The notes below the pieces were generated by a model, which saw only the letters and a program-made list of their open reading frames with translations, did no database searches and had not been told where the DNA came from. From contig NZ_CP032382.1 of assembly GCF_003589925.1 (NCBI RefSeq), forward strand, positions 7,812,001 to 7,876,000: a stretch of 64,000 nt of DNA, in the 5' to 3' direction. Position numbers and translations under genes: made by a program. Every line of letters starts with the position of its first letter. Position 1 is the first letter of the stretch. Shown one piece after another: positions 51,342 to 59,286 of this stretch. Source of the stretch: Chryseolinea soli (GTDB lineage Bacteria > Bacteroidota > Bacteroidia > Cytophagales > Cyclobacteriaceae).

Positions 51342-53447
51342 ATGAAGCACCTCTCAACGTCCCCTCTGCCCCATCCGTTCACCAAGCTGAATGCGATCCT
51401 GGTTTTGCTTACCCTCATTGCCTTTGCCATTCTCCCCGCCGCCGGGCAGGTGCGGCAGTTGATCCAGGTGAAAACCTTTGACGAGCAATTGAAGCCCCTG
51501 AAGAATGTCGAGGTTTCGATCAACAACAAGGACTTCATCTCGACCGGCAACAAGGGTGAAGTGTTCGTCGAGTTGCTGGAGACGGACCTCCCGGTGAAGA
51601 CTATAAAAATAAAGAATGAACAATACGAGCCAGCGGCCTGGAACCTGAGCAAAAGCATCCTGGAAATTGTTATCCGCAAGAAGAACTACCAGGTAGCCAG
51701 TGTAACCGTCAAAGACCGGAACAACGTTCCGGTGAGCAACCTCCCGGTCACCTTCAAGGGCAGGAAAACGGCCCAAGCCACGACCGATGCTGCGGGCAAA
51801 ATTGAAGTCCCGCTCGCGCTTGATGAGAAAATAAACACGGCCGACCAGTTTAGCGCTAAGGGCTACGATGTTGTAGATCTGCAACAAACTGCCAAAGAGG
51901 CGGTGCTCACGGTGGAAGCCATCAAGCCGGTTGTCGTGGCACAAGCGCCAACGCAGACGCCTGCAACAACCGAAAAAGCAGCGGCCCAAAATCCGGCGAT
52001 CAACACAGACTATTTTAAGAATTTCAATCTGGCCAACTTAGACTCCATCCAATCGCTCACCGTGTTCTATGCTGTCTTTAAAAACGTGCCCATAAAAAGC
52101 ATGGACGCGGCGACAAAGGCTAAGCTGGACGGAAAATTCAATCAGCTGGTCACCCAGCTTCAGGATTCGGCGAGCCATAAAAAGGATGTATTCATGGGAA
52201 ATATCTCCGATTCATCTTTTGTGAGCGAAGACATCAAGAACCTTTTGAAAAAGGCCACGTTGGAAGGCCAGGGTCTTACCTCCCAGAAAAACGAGTTTGA
52301 TGAGAAGATCCGGATCATCGACCAAAAACTCCAGAAGGGCCTCATGAACCTCGATGAAAATACGCGCGCCACACTCTTCTCGGACCTGATCGCCCTCGAA
52401 CAATTGCTCGCCTCCAACGAGAGCCGGTTCTATAAAAACGTGAGCGACTACCGGCTCATCATCAGCGGCCTCAAGGAAAAGTATTTCGATTTCCAAAAGC
52501 TGGAGAACCAACTCTCCGAAAGCGAGGCCCGGCGCCTGGAAGAACAACGCGCTTTCCGGAAACAGATTTTCGCCATATCGCTCGTGGTGATCGGTTTTGC
52601 CATCCTGATTGTTTTGCTCATCACGTTCAGCGGCCGCCTGCGAAGACAAAAGAAAGACCTTGTCCTGGCCAACGAAGAAGTGCGGCGTGTCAACGAAAAC
52701 CTGGAGGCCATTGTCCAGGACCGCACCAAACTGCTTGCGGAAGCCAACCGGGAGCTCGACACCTTTTTATATCGCGCCTCGCACGACTTGCGTTCGCCTG
52801 TATGTTCGATCATCGGGCTGTGTAACATCGCCATTCACCTCTCCAATGGAGAGCCTAAAGAATTAGTAGAACGCGTCGTGCACACCACCGAGGGCATGGA
52901 TAAGCTTTTGAAAAAATTGAGCATCATCAGCGAGATCAACCAACCGACCGGCTATTCCTCCATCACATTGCTCAATCTCGTGGAGAATGTACAACAACGT
53001 TTCTCGAATGTCATTACCGAGAAGCGCGTCAAATTTACGATTGACTGTCCTGCCAATCTTGTTTTTTTCTCCTATCCCAACCTGGTCGACGTGGTCATCA
53101 CCAACCTGGTCGAGAACGCCCTTGTCTATAGCATCATGCAACACGCCGAGGGAGCCAGCGTGGCGTTCCGGGCCACGATCAAAGACGATCAACTTCAGTT
53201 CAGTGTTCGCGACAATGGCATTGGGGTGGACGCCAGCATTCAGCATCGCTTGTTCGACATGTTCTTCAAAGGCCATCCCGACTCAAAGGGCAACGGGCTT
53301 GGGTTGTACATCGTTCAAAAATCGGTACAGGCACTGGACGGAAGTATCGCCGTAGCGTCAGAGCAGGGGCAGTACACGGAATTTGTCGTGCAGCTTCCGT
53401 TTAACGTGGTACCGATGGAGAAATCCATACAGATTGAAGTGGCTTGA
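51342..53447 (+). CDS. Membrane sensor histidine kinase of the HYR adhesin operon
   Basis: 701 residues, starting 4 bases after the previous stop. A signal or anchor helix spans 18-35. The periplasmic region has two regulatory-like beta-domains (about 38-115 and 117-193), an A/P/T-rich linker, then a helical coiled-coil region (about 230-405). One transmembrane helix lies at 408-429 (IFAISLVVIGFAILIVLLIT). The cytosolic HisKA domain has His481 in YRASHDLRSPVCSIIGL, and the HATPase has NLVENALVYS, DNGIGVDASIQHRLFDMFFK and GNGLGLYIVQKS. No response regulator gene is adjacent, so it must signal to one elsewhere. Placement in one tight operon with an adhesin and its secretion partner suggests it senses surface or export state. 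Confidence 0.92.
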   Translation: MKHLSTSPLPHPFTKLNAILVLLTLIAFAILPAAGQVRQLIQVKTFDEQLKPLKNVEVSINNKDFISTGNKGEVFVELLETDLPVKTIKIKNEQYEPAAWNLSKSILEIVIRKKNYQVASVTVKDRNNVPVSNLPVTFKGRKTAQATTDAAGKIEVPLALDEKINTADQFSAKGYDVVDLQQTAKEAVLTVEAIKPVVVAQAPTQTPATTEKAAAQNPAINTDYFKNFNLANLDSIQSLTVFYAVFKNVPIKSMDAATKAKLDGKFNQLVTQLQDSASHKKDVFMGNISDSSFVSEDIKNLLKKATLEGQGLTSQKNEFDEKIRIIDQKLQKGLMNLDENTRATLFSDLIALEQLLASNESRFYKNVSDYRLIISGLKEKYFDFQKLENQLSESEARRLEEQRAFRKQIFAISLVVIGFAILIVLLITFSGRLRRQKKDLVLANEEVRRVNENLEAIVQDRTKLLAEANRELDTFLYRASHDLRSPVCSIIGLCNIAIHLSNGEPKELVERVVHTTEGMDKLLKKLSIISEINQPTGYSSITLLNLVENVQQRFSNVITEKRVKFTIDCPANLVFFSYPNLVDVVITNLVENALVYSIMQHAEGASVAFRATIKDDQLQFSVRDNGIGVDASIQHRLFDMFFKGHPDSKGNGLGLYIVQKSVQALDGSIAVASEQGQYTEFVVQLPFNVVPMEKSIQIEVA

Positions 53448-53519
53448 GAAGATTTTCATTTGACCATGAATCAAAATGCGTCTTTGCCCGTTAAGCCTAT
53501 TCTTTAGCTAACTTTTTTC

Positions 53520-54467
53520 ATGGACATTAAAGAAAAAATCGTTGACCTGGATTTACCGGCAGAAAAACGCTGGTTATTTCTCGAGGCCTATAAAACAGAA
53601 GTGAACGAATTGCTGGCTTGTTACCTGAAGGATTTTGAAGAGGCCACTTTCCTATTTAGTGCCTTGGGCGACTATAAACAGGCCGTTCTCCGGCCGGAAT
53701 ATTTAGAAGAGATCCGTTCGATAGCATCCTTTTCCCGATTTAGCGAGGACGAGGTGCTCATGGCCAATTTATATTACGATATCCTGAAGTTTTATTTTGG
53801 TTGCACCGCCTTCGCGGTACGTTCCGAAAACACAACGCTTCACGGTCGAAATCTCGACTGGCATACCGATAATGATCTGCTAAGCAAGCATTCCATGATC
53901 TTTGATTTTCAGAAAGACGGCAAAACGTTGTTCAAGACGGTAGGATGGCCTGGCTTTATCGGCGCGCTTTCGGGTGTGAAACCTGCGGCCTTTTCGCTTA
54001 CACTAAACGCCGTGCTGAGCAAAGACAAGCCGGAGATCGCCTTTCCGATCTCATTCCTCCTTCGCGACGTCCTGGCTACAGCACGATCCTACGATGAAGC
54101 CAAACGAATCTTAGAGCAGACACCGATCGCCAGCGACTGCCTCCTGTTGCTATCCGGGCTCGGAGCCATGGAACAAGTGGTTATTGAACGCACGCCTCGT
54201 CGATTTGCATCACGGGTATCAAGCGAAGGATTTGTTGTGGTCACAAACGACTATAAAAAACTTGAAAATGGAGAAGCCGACAATATGCTGCAGGCAACTT
54301 CCTGTGGCCGTTATGACCGGGCTCAGTCGCTTCTCCGCGAAAGGGCTCCAAAAACGGCTGAAGCGTGCTTGTATATCCTTCAAGACGAAGACGTCATGAT
54401 GGGAATTACGGTTCAACAAATGGTTTTCGACAATCGCACGGGCGCGATCACGCTCGTAAAATCTTGA
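53520..54467 (+). CDS. Ntn-hydrolase of the acid ceramidase/NAAA or C45 acyltransferase type
   Basis: 315 residues. The segment FGCTAFAVRSENTTLHGRNL with DWHTDN is typical of Ntn hydrolases that cut a linear amide bond. Cys95 would become the N-terminal nucleophile after autocatalytic removal of residues 1-94, and Arg and Asp in GRNLDW fit the active site. ALSGVKPAAFSLTLNAVL is the following family segment. Substrates in the family are N-acyl amides (ceramides, N-acylethanolamines, bile salts, penicillins). There is no signal peptide, which is unusual for ceramidases, so it may act on a cytosolic N-acyl compound. It is 72 bases after the kinase gene and may be a separate transcript. Confidence 0.82.
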   Translation: MDIKEKIVDLDLPAEKRWLFLEAYKTEVNELLACYLKDFEEATFLFSALGDYKQAVLRPEYLEEIRSIASFSRFSEDEVLMANLYYDILKFYFGCTAFAVRSENTTLHGRNLDWHTDNDLLSKHSMIFDFQKDGKTLFKTVGWPGFIGALSGVKPAAFSLTLNAVLSKDKPEIAFPISFLLRDVLATARSYDEAKRILEQTPIASDCLLLLSGLGAMEQVVIERTPRRFASRVSSEGFVVVTNDYKKLENGEADNMLQATSCGRYDRAQSLLRERAPKTAEACLYILQDEDVMMGITVQQMVFDNRTGAITLVKS

Positions 54468-54490
54468 TGTGCATCAAATAAATCAGGATA

Positions 54491-54528
54491 AAAAAAAGAC
54501 CTGTTAGCTTTTCAGGGCTAACAGGTCT
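54491..54528 (-). terminator. Rho-independent terminator of the SprB-repeat gene
   Basis: AGACCTGTTAGC and GCTAACAGGTCT form a perfect 12-base stem (54497-54528) with an 8-base loop. Read on the minus strand it is followed by a run of U (the AAAAAAA at 54491-54497 on the plus strand). It lies just 3' of the minus-strand gene ending at 54550 and also between two convergent genes. Confidence 0.85.
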
Positions 54529-54549
54529 CTAATCTGATCTCAAAAACGG

Positions 54550-57456
54550 CTATCGCTTCCTCGCCAATTGTCCGTAGTCTTTATTTCTCGACGACGTATA
54601 CTTATAGAAGTAGAAGTGATCTGTGAGTCCGGCAGCCGACCACTCAAAATTGTAGTGCTGTCCTTTCGTCACTTTGCCTTCGTAGACGGTGGTCAGGCTG
54701 CGGCCTGATTTGTCCAGGATCTCGACCTTAACATTGTCGTCGTACGGGGCCGTCCACTCAAAGTTCAGCTTGTCTTTGAACGGGTTGGGGTAGACGTTGA
54801 GTTCGAAAGGTATTTTTGTGGCGCTGGCCACAGGCACCTCTGTCGCCGCTTGCTGCTGCACAGTAGCGACCGTAGTGGTGGTGGAACAAGGATCGCTGGA
54901 TGACGGATCGCCGCCGCCCGTGTTATCCTTTTGTATACACGCGGTGCTGGTGGTATAGGAACAAGTTTGTGAGCAGCCATTTTTTGTAAGCGTCAACGTG
55001 AACGTTGCCGAGCTGCCGGGAGTACCTGCCGTATAAACCGCAGTAGAATCATTTCCCGACGTGATCGCCCAGCTGTTGTCCGTGCTGGTTACCGTCCAGA
55101 GATAATTGGTGGCACCTGCCACAGCCGTAGACAGTAAATTTCCGGCCGATCCGCACACGACAGGTTTGGTAGGCGGAGTGATGAGGCAAGACCATCCGAC
55201 CGAAACCGGATCCACCGTGAATTGACGCGTGGCCGTGCAACCCGCTGCATCCTTAACAGTCACCGAATAGGTTCCCGAATTCAGACCGGTAACATCTTCC
55301 GTCGTTGCACCTGTCGACCACAGATAGGTATACAAGGGCTTACCTCCCATAACCGAGAGATCGATACCATAAGATCCTTCGACCCCACATTGCGCATTGC
55401 TCACCGCGCCGCTCACGTCCAACGCTGTCGGCGAAAGGATCAGGAACGAAAGCGTACGGCTACATCCGCTGGCATCCGTTACGACGACGGTATAAAATCC
55501 GGCGGGAAGACCCGTGACCGCACTACCCGTTGCACCGTTCGACCAGGTGTATGTATAAGGAGGAACGCCACTCACGGTAAGGGTGATCGACCCCAGATCG
55601 GTAGCGCAAACCGGTTGATTGATTTCACTGGCAACGGTCAGCGGTTTTTGGAAAACACTAATCGCCGCCTGCGTGCTGCAACCCGCCGCATCGGTTACCG
55701 TCACGGTATAAATGCCGACCGCCAGTCCTGTACGATCTTCTGTGGTTGGACCATCCGCCCATTTAATTACATAAGGAGATGTGCCGCCCACGATCGACAG
55801 ATCGATCGCGCCAAACGTATCGCCAAGGCAACTGGTGGGGGTCACCACATAGGTCAGTAATAAGGTGTTGTTGAGCTTCAGTGTATAGCTTTTGCTCGTC
55901 GAGCAACCTAAGGCGTCGGTTATTTTTACGGTGAAGGTTCCCGCGCCAAGGCCGTTAATGTCTTGTGTCGTTGCCCCGTTGCTCCACGAATAGGTGTATG
56001 GCGTGACGCCGCCGTTGGGCGTTAGATCGATGCTACCGTTGGCCTGCGAACAGGAAGGGTTGAGCAGCGAAGCCGTAGCGCTGAGCAAAGACGAGTTTGT
56101 CAGCATGAACGATTTTTGCGCCGTGCAATTTGTTGAATCGGTTACGGTCACCGTGTATAAACCGCTGGGTACGTTGGTCAGATTTTGCTGGCTTGAGCCG
56201 TTGCTCCAGAAATAGGTGTATGTACCCACTCCTGTTCCGCCGGTCACGTCAAGTGTAATCGATCCGTTTGCCACGCCACTACACGCCGGGTTCGACACCG
56301 TCTCGGTGATGACGATTGGCGGTGGCGCCGAAACGGTCTCATGCAGCGTAAGGGTATTTCCTTTGGCATCCGTAATGGTGACGCTATACATTCCCGCCGT
56401 AAGATTTTGTATGGACGGTGTAGTAGCGCCCGTCGACCACGAATATGTAATGGGAGCTTGTCCATCCTGGATCGTGGCTCCCACTTGTCCGTCTGCACTG
56501 GCGGAACAGGTTACGTTTGTCTTTTGCAAAGTAGCCAGGAGTGTCGAACAGGTTTGCGTGGTATCGGGGGGCACGGGATGGGAAAGCGTGTCATAATCCA
56601 CGCAATTACCATATTTATAGGCAACTGTGCCCAGCGTCTTGTTGCAGGTATTGTCTGAACACCAGGTAAACTTTATCGTGAAATCGGCGGGACGACCATC
56701 TCCGAAACCGGATATGTTGTCGATCTTCAGGCCATAGACACCGGTCGTGGGGTCTTTTCCAAAAACCTGTTTCCAATGTTCCGAATTGCTAACGTCTTTT
56801 AATTCGCCACAGGGAAAGCCCATGACGTAATGCGAAAGACCAAATGTCCGGGTGCCGTTATAGGAAACCTTGACTTCATACTCCGTGCACGTTTCTGAGA
56901 TGGGCTCTTGCTTTACAATCACCGTCGAATAGCTGTTGTTGTCGCAGGTAGGGTGACCGCCGCCGGGTTGGCCACCACCAGGTTGGCCGCCACCAGGGTG
57001 ACCGCCACCAGGGTGACCGCCGCCTGGTTGACCACCACCGTGTTGGCCATTACAGCTGGGGTGGATCGGACAAGTATGCTGCCCATTACAGTTAGGATGG
57101 ACCGTACAAGTATGACGGCCATCACAGTTAGAGTTCGGATGGATAGCACAGGAAGTATGACCTCCACTGGAAGGTTTCCCACCGGAGTGACCGTCATTGG
57201 AAGGCTTCCCTCCCTTGTGGTTATCTTTCGAAGACTTCCCACCTTTCTTGCTATTCTTGGAAGACTTTTTGCTATCCTGGGAAGACGTCCCCCCCTTTTT
57301 GCTATCGCCGGAAGGATTCCAACTCGTGTGGCTATCATTGGAAGACTTTCCACTCGGTGTGGTTTTATCTCCTGGACTTCGTTTTTGTGCCACTACTTCC
57401 AGCGTAGCGAACACGCTGATCAATCCGATCAGACAAATGGTAAAGTATCGTTTCAT
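54550..57456 (-). CDS. T9SS-secreted SprB-repeat protein with Cys/His- and Gly-rich N-terminal region
   Basis: 968 residues from ATG 57456, which gives a proper signal peptide (MKRYFTICLIGLISVFATLE, cut near VVAQ); an open frame reaches 57552 but lacks that feature. Residues about 25-95 are Ser/Lys/Gly-rich and disordered. Residues about 100-135 repeat a motif HTC-x-(V/I)HP-x-CNG (HTCTVHPNCNGQ, HTCPIHPSCNGQ). GGG(Q/H)P is then repeated six times. A unique domain follows, then six SprB repeats (pattern ITYSWSTGATT...AGMYSVTITDAKG), an Ig/PKD-like domain and a type A sorting domain (ELNVYPNPFKDKLNFEW onward). It is exported to the surface by the T9SS. The Cys/His repeats could bind metal or be cross-linked; this is inference. 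Confidence 0.88.
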   Translation of the reverse strand: MKRYFTICLIGLISVFATLEVVAQKRSPGDKTTPSGKSSNDSHTSWNPSGDSKKGGTSSQDSKKSSKNSKKGGKSSKDNHKGGKPSNDGHSGGKPSSGGHTSCAIHPNSNCDGRHTCTVHPNCNGQHTCPIHPSCNGQHGGGQPGGGHPGGGHPGGGQPGGGQPGGGHPTCDNNSYSTVIVKQEPISETCTEYEVKVSYNGTRTFGLSHYVMGFPCGELKDVSNSEHWKQVFGKDPTTGVYGLKIDNISGFGDGRPADFTIKFTWCSDNTCNKTLGTVAYKYGNCVDYDTLSHPVPPDTTQTCSTLLATLQKTNVTCSASADGQVGATIQDGQAPITYSWSTGATTPSIQNLTAGMYSVTITDAKGNTLTLHETVSAPPPIVITETVSNPACSGVANGSITLDVTGGTGVGTYTYFWSNGSSQQNLTNVPSGLYTVTVTDSTNCTAQKSFMLTNSSLLSATASLLNPSCSQANGSIDLTPNGGVTPYTYSWSNGATTQDINGLGAGTFTVKITDALGCSTSKSYTLKLNNTLLLTYVVTPTSCLGDTFGAIDLSIVGGTSPYVIKWADGPTTEDRTGLAVGIYTVTVTDAAGCSTQAAISVFQKPLTVASEINQPVCATDLGSITLTVSGVPPYTYTWSNGATGSAVTGLPAGFYTVVVTDASGCSRTLSFLILSPTALDVSGAVSNAQCGVEGSYGIDLSVMGGKPLYTYLWSTGATTEDVTGLNSGTYSVTVKDAAGCTATRQFTVDPVSVGWSCLITPPTKPVVCGSAGNLLSTAVAGATNYLWTVTSTDNSWAITSGNDSTAVYTAGTPGSSATFTLTLTKNGCSQTCSYTTSTACIQKDNTGGGDPSSSDPCSTTTTVATVQQQAATEVPVASATKIPFELNVYPNPFKDKLNFEWTAPYDDNVKVEILDKSGRSLTTVYEGKVTKGQHYNFEWSAAGLTDHFYFYKYTSSRNKDYGQLARKR

Positions 57457-57912
57457 AAGCAGGCATTTGGTTACGTCCCTGAATACACCGCAAAGGGCCG
57501 CAAATATTTTTTTAAGCAGAGAGGAGAGTATTACATCGTTAAAGGCAATCATTTCACGGTTGAAGCGGGATTACTATGGATCGCGATTTTTTTGACGCAG
57601 AAAAGCAGATGGAGGATGCGAAGGAAACTTACATGTGAACTTACGCGAAAATCCAGTTGAATGGACGATAGGGGCGTTGGATTGTGGAGCTTTTGTGCTC
57701 TAGGCATTACGTTGCGAAGGCAAAATCAGGCGCCAGGATTCAGAAGCCATTTTTTTCAAGGTTGTGGCTTGACTGAGCATTTGAAAGATTTCCCTGAGTA
57801 AGATATCTCGGTTCTACCGTTCTGTTTCCACATTCATGCCCATCCGCACGCACAACTACCGGCCCATTGAATTCTTACTGCTGACTCCTGACTAACGGCT
57901 ACTGACTACTGG
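57457..57912. other. Intergenic region of 456 bases with a heptamer repeat
   Basis: Contains the promoter region of the SprB-repeat gene and, at about 57880-57920, on the minus strand, the degenerate unit AGTAGYC repeated (AGTAGCC, AGTAGTC, AGTAGCC, GTTAGTC, AGGAGTC). No gene with coding character was found; open frames on the plus strand near here are shadows of Gly-rich coding sequence. Confidence 0.5.
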
Positions 57913-59286
57913 CTACTGCCTTACCCGTTGTTCAGGGCGAACTATCAATTCGCCCTTGAACAGCTGTTTTAAATTCCGGTCTAACAACATTTCGTCCTTC
58001 GCGGTCACGTTCACCAAGGCAAATCGTTCCTTTTCAGTCACCATCCGGCTTCTCCATTCCCATTGATCGATGGTTACGCGGTTGCCATTGGTGTACCACC
58101 AGGCTGTGTACAATTTTTCCTGGTCTCGGGACAACACTCCTTTGTAAATCTCATGCTGCCCCATGTGTTCTTTGCGGATGCTTTTGAATTGATAGCCGCT
58201 CCCGCGCCAGCACAACAGCGGGGTGTGCTCGCCGGTGAAAAATTCGGGGATGGTCTTTACATAGATCAGGAGATCGTCGGTGGTCAATTTGGTGATGCCT
58301 CCGTTTAGTTCAATGCCCTTTGCGTCTTTGAATTCAACGAAGGCGTGGGGAATGGACAACTCCGCGCCTTCCGGGCGGATGGTGAAGCTCATCGATAAAA
58401 CAAAAATGCCCAATGCCGCAAGGAGTAGCCTCGATCGAATGGGCGTGTAGGTTGGCGTGGCGATTTGCTCAAATGGTTTCCCAAATTTCCGGACCAAAGT
58501 TTTGGCGAGAAAGTACAAGGGCACCATGACGTAAAGTAATAAACAAAGAACCCCGATGATCTCATGCAACGGATCTTCCGGCAGGATCCTGAAGAGCACC
58601 AGCATGACGATGCGAAAAAGATTCGATAGCACGTTCAGCCCGAACACTGCAGCAAAGAAGACGACGAGCCATCCCAGCGACAATGTGCGTTTCGCTTTCC
58701 GGTAATGATGAACGATGGCAAACACACCCATCAGCATGGACAGGCTGAGCATGCTCAGTCCCATGCAGGCTTCGTCCACGGCAAACTGAAAACCGTCCAG
58801 GATCATGAGGTTTCCCTCCACCTGAACGTCCCACCCAACCTGTAAAAGCATTCCCGCGCACTGGCTCAGCCACAAGCGGATGGGAAACCCCAGGATGGCG
58901 GTGACCTGTAGAAACACGGGCGACATCAACGCGATCTGGAACAGGATGATGGTGTTCAGCTTTCCCCCTACCGCTTCCCAAACCAGCAAAAGAAAAAAGG
59001 CCACCATGAGAAAGAAAAATATTTTGAGCAGGTACAGGTGAGCCAGCCATCCAAAAAAAAGAACACCCAGCAGATAGCACACATTGATGCGCGCCGGTCC
59101 TTGCCGGATGATCACAAACGGCAGTAAGACAAGCCCCACCACAAAGTTGCTCACGGTGACGTAAGTGAAGGGCAGCCCAATGCACCCTGCACACAGGCCC
59201 AGGGCCGTAAGCAAAATCAACAGCACCTGTTGACGGCTTACGGCTCCTGCATTCTGCATCATCGTGCCCAGCACAGCGAGTGTCAT
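57913..59286 (-). CDS. xrtN: Exosortase N with C-terminal EpsI-like domain
   Basis: 457 residues. An integral membrane transpeptidase-like protein with about eight helices in residues 1-265. The three exosortase catalytic residues are present in order: Cys174 in VDEACMGLSMLSLSM, Arg225 in NVLSNLFRIVMLV and His241 in DPLHEIIGVL. Residues about 285-450 are a soluble EpsI/DUF3485-like domain (AFVEFKDAKGIELNGGI, LLCWRGSGYQFKSIRKEH), so exosortase and EpsI functions are fused. It is expected to cut PEP-CTERM-like tails and transfer the protein to an unknown acceptor. Its ATG overlaps the stop of the VIT-domain gene (ATGA), the arrangement known for the XrtN system, in which the neighbour appears to be the only substrate. 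Confidence 0.93.
   Translation of the reverse strand: MTLAVLGTMMQNAGAVSRQQVLLILLTALGLCAGCIGLPFTYVTVSNFVVGLVLLPFVIIRQGPARINVCYLLGVLFFGWLAHLYLLKIFFFLMVAFFLLLVWEAVGGKLNTIILFQIALMSPVFLQVTAILGFPIRLWLSQCAGMLLQVGWDVQVEGNLMILDGFQFAVDEACMGLSMLSLSMLMGVFAIVHHYRKAKRTLSLGWLVVFFAAVFGLNVLSNLFRIVMLVLFRILPEDPLHEIIGVLCLLLYVMVPLYFLAKTLVRKFGKPFEQIATPTYTPIRSRLLLAALGIFVLSMSFTIRPEGAELSIPHAFVEFKDAKGIELNGGITKLTTDDLLIYVKTIPEFFTGEHTPLLCWRGSGYQFKSIRKEHMGQHEIYKGVLSRDQEKLYTAWWYTNGNRVTIDQWEWRSRMVTEKERFALVNVTAKDEMLLDRNLKQLFKGELIVRPEQRVRQ

Noticed and set aside
56908..57660. 250-codon plus-strand frame opposite the Gly-rich region
   Set aside because: Its composition (Thr/Ala/Arg runs) mirrors the antisense of the GGG(Q/H)P and Cys/His repeats; the minus-strand protein has a signal peptide and sorting domain.
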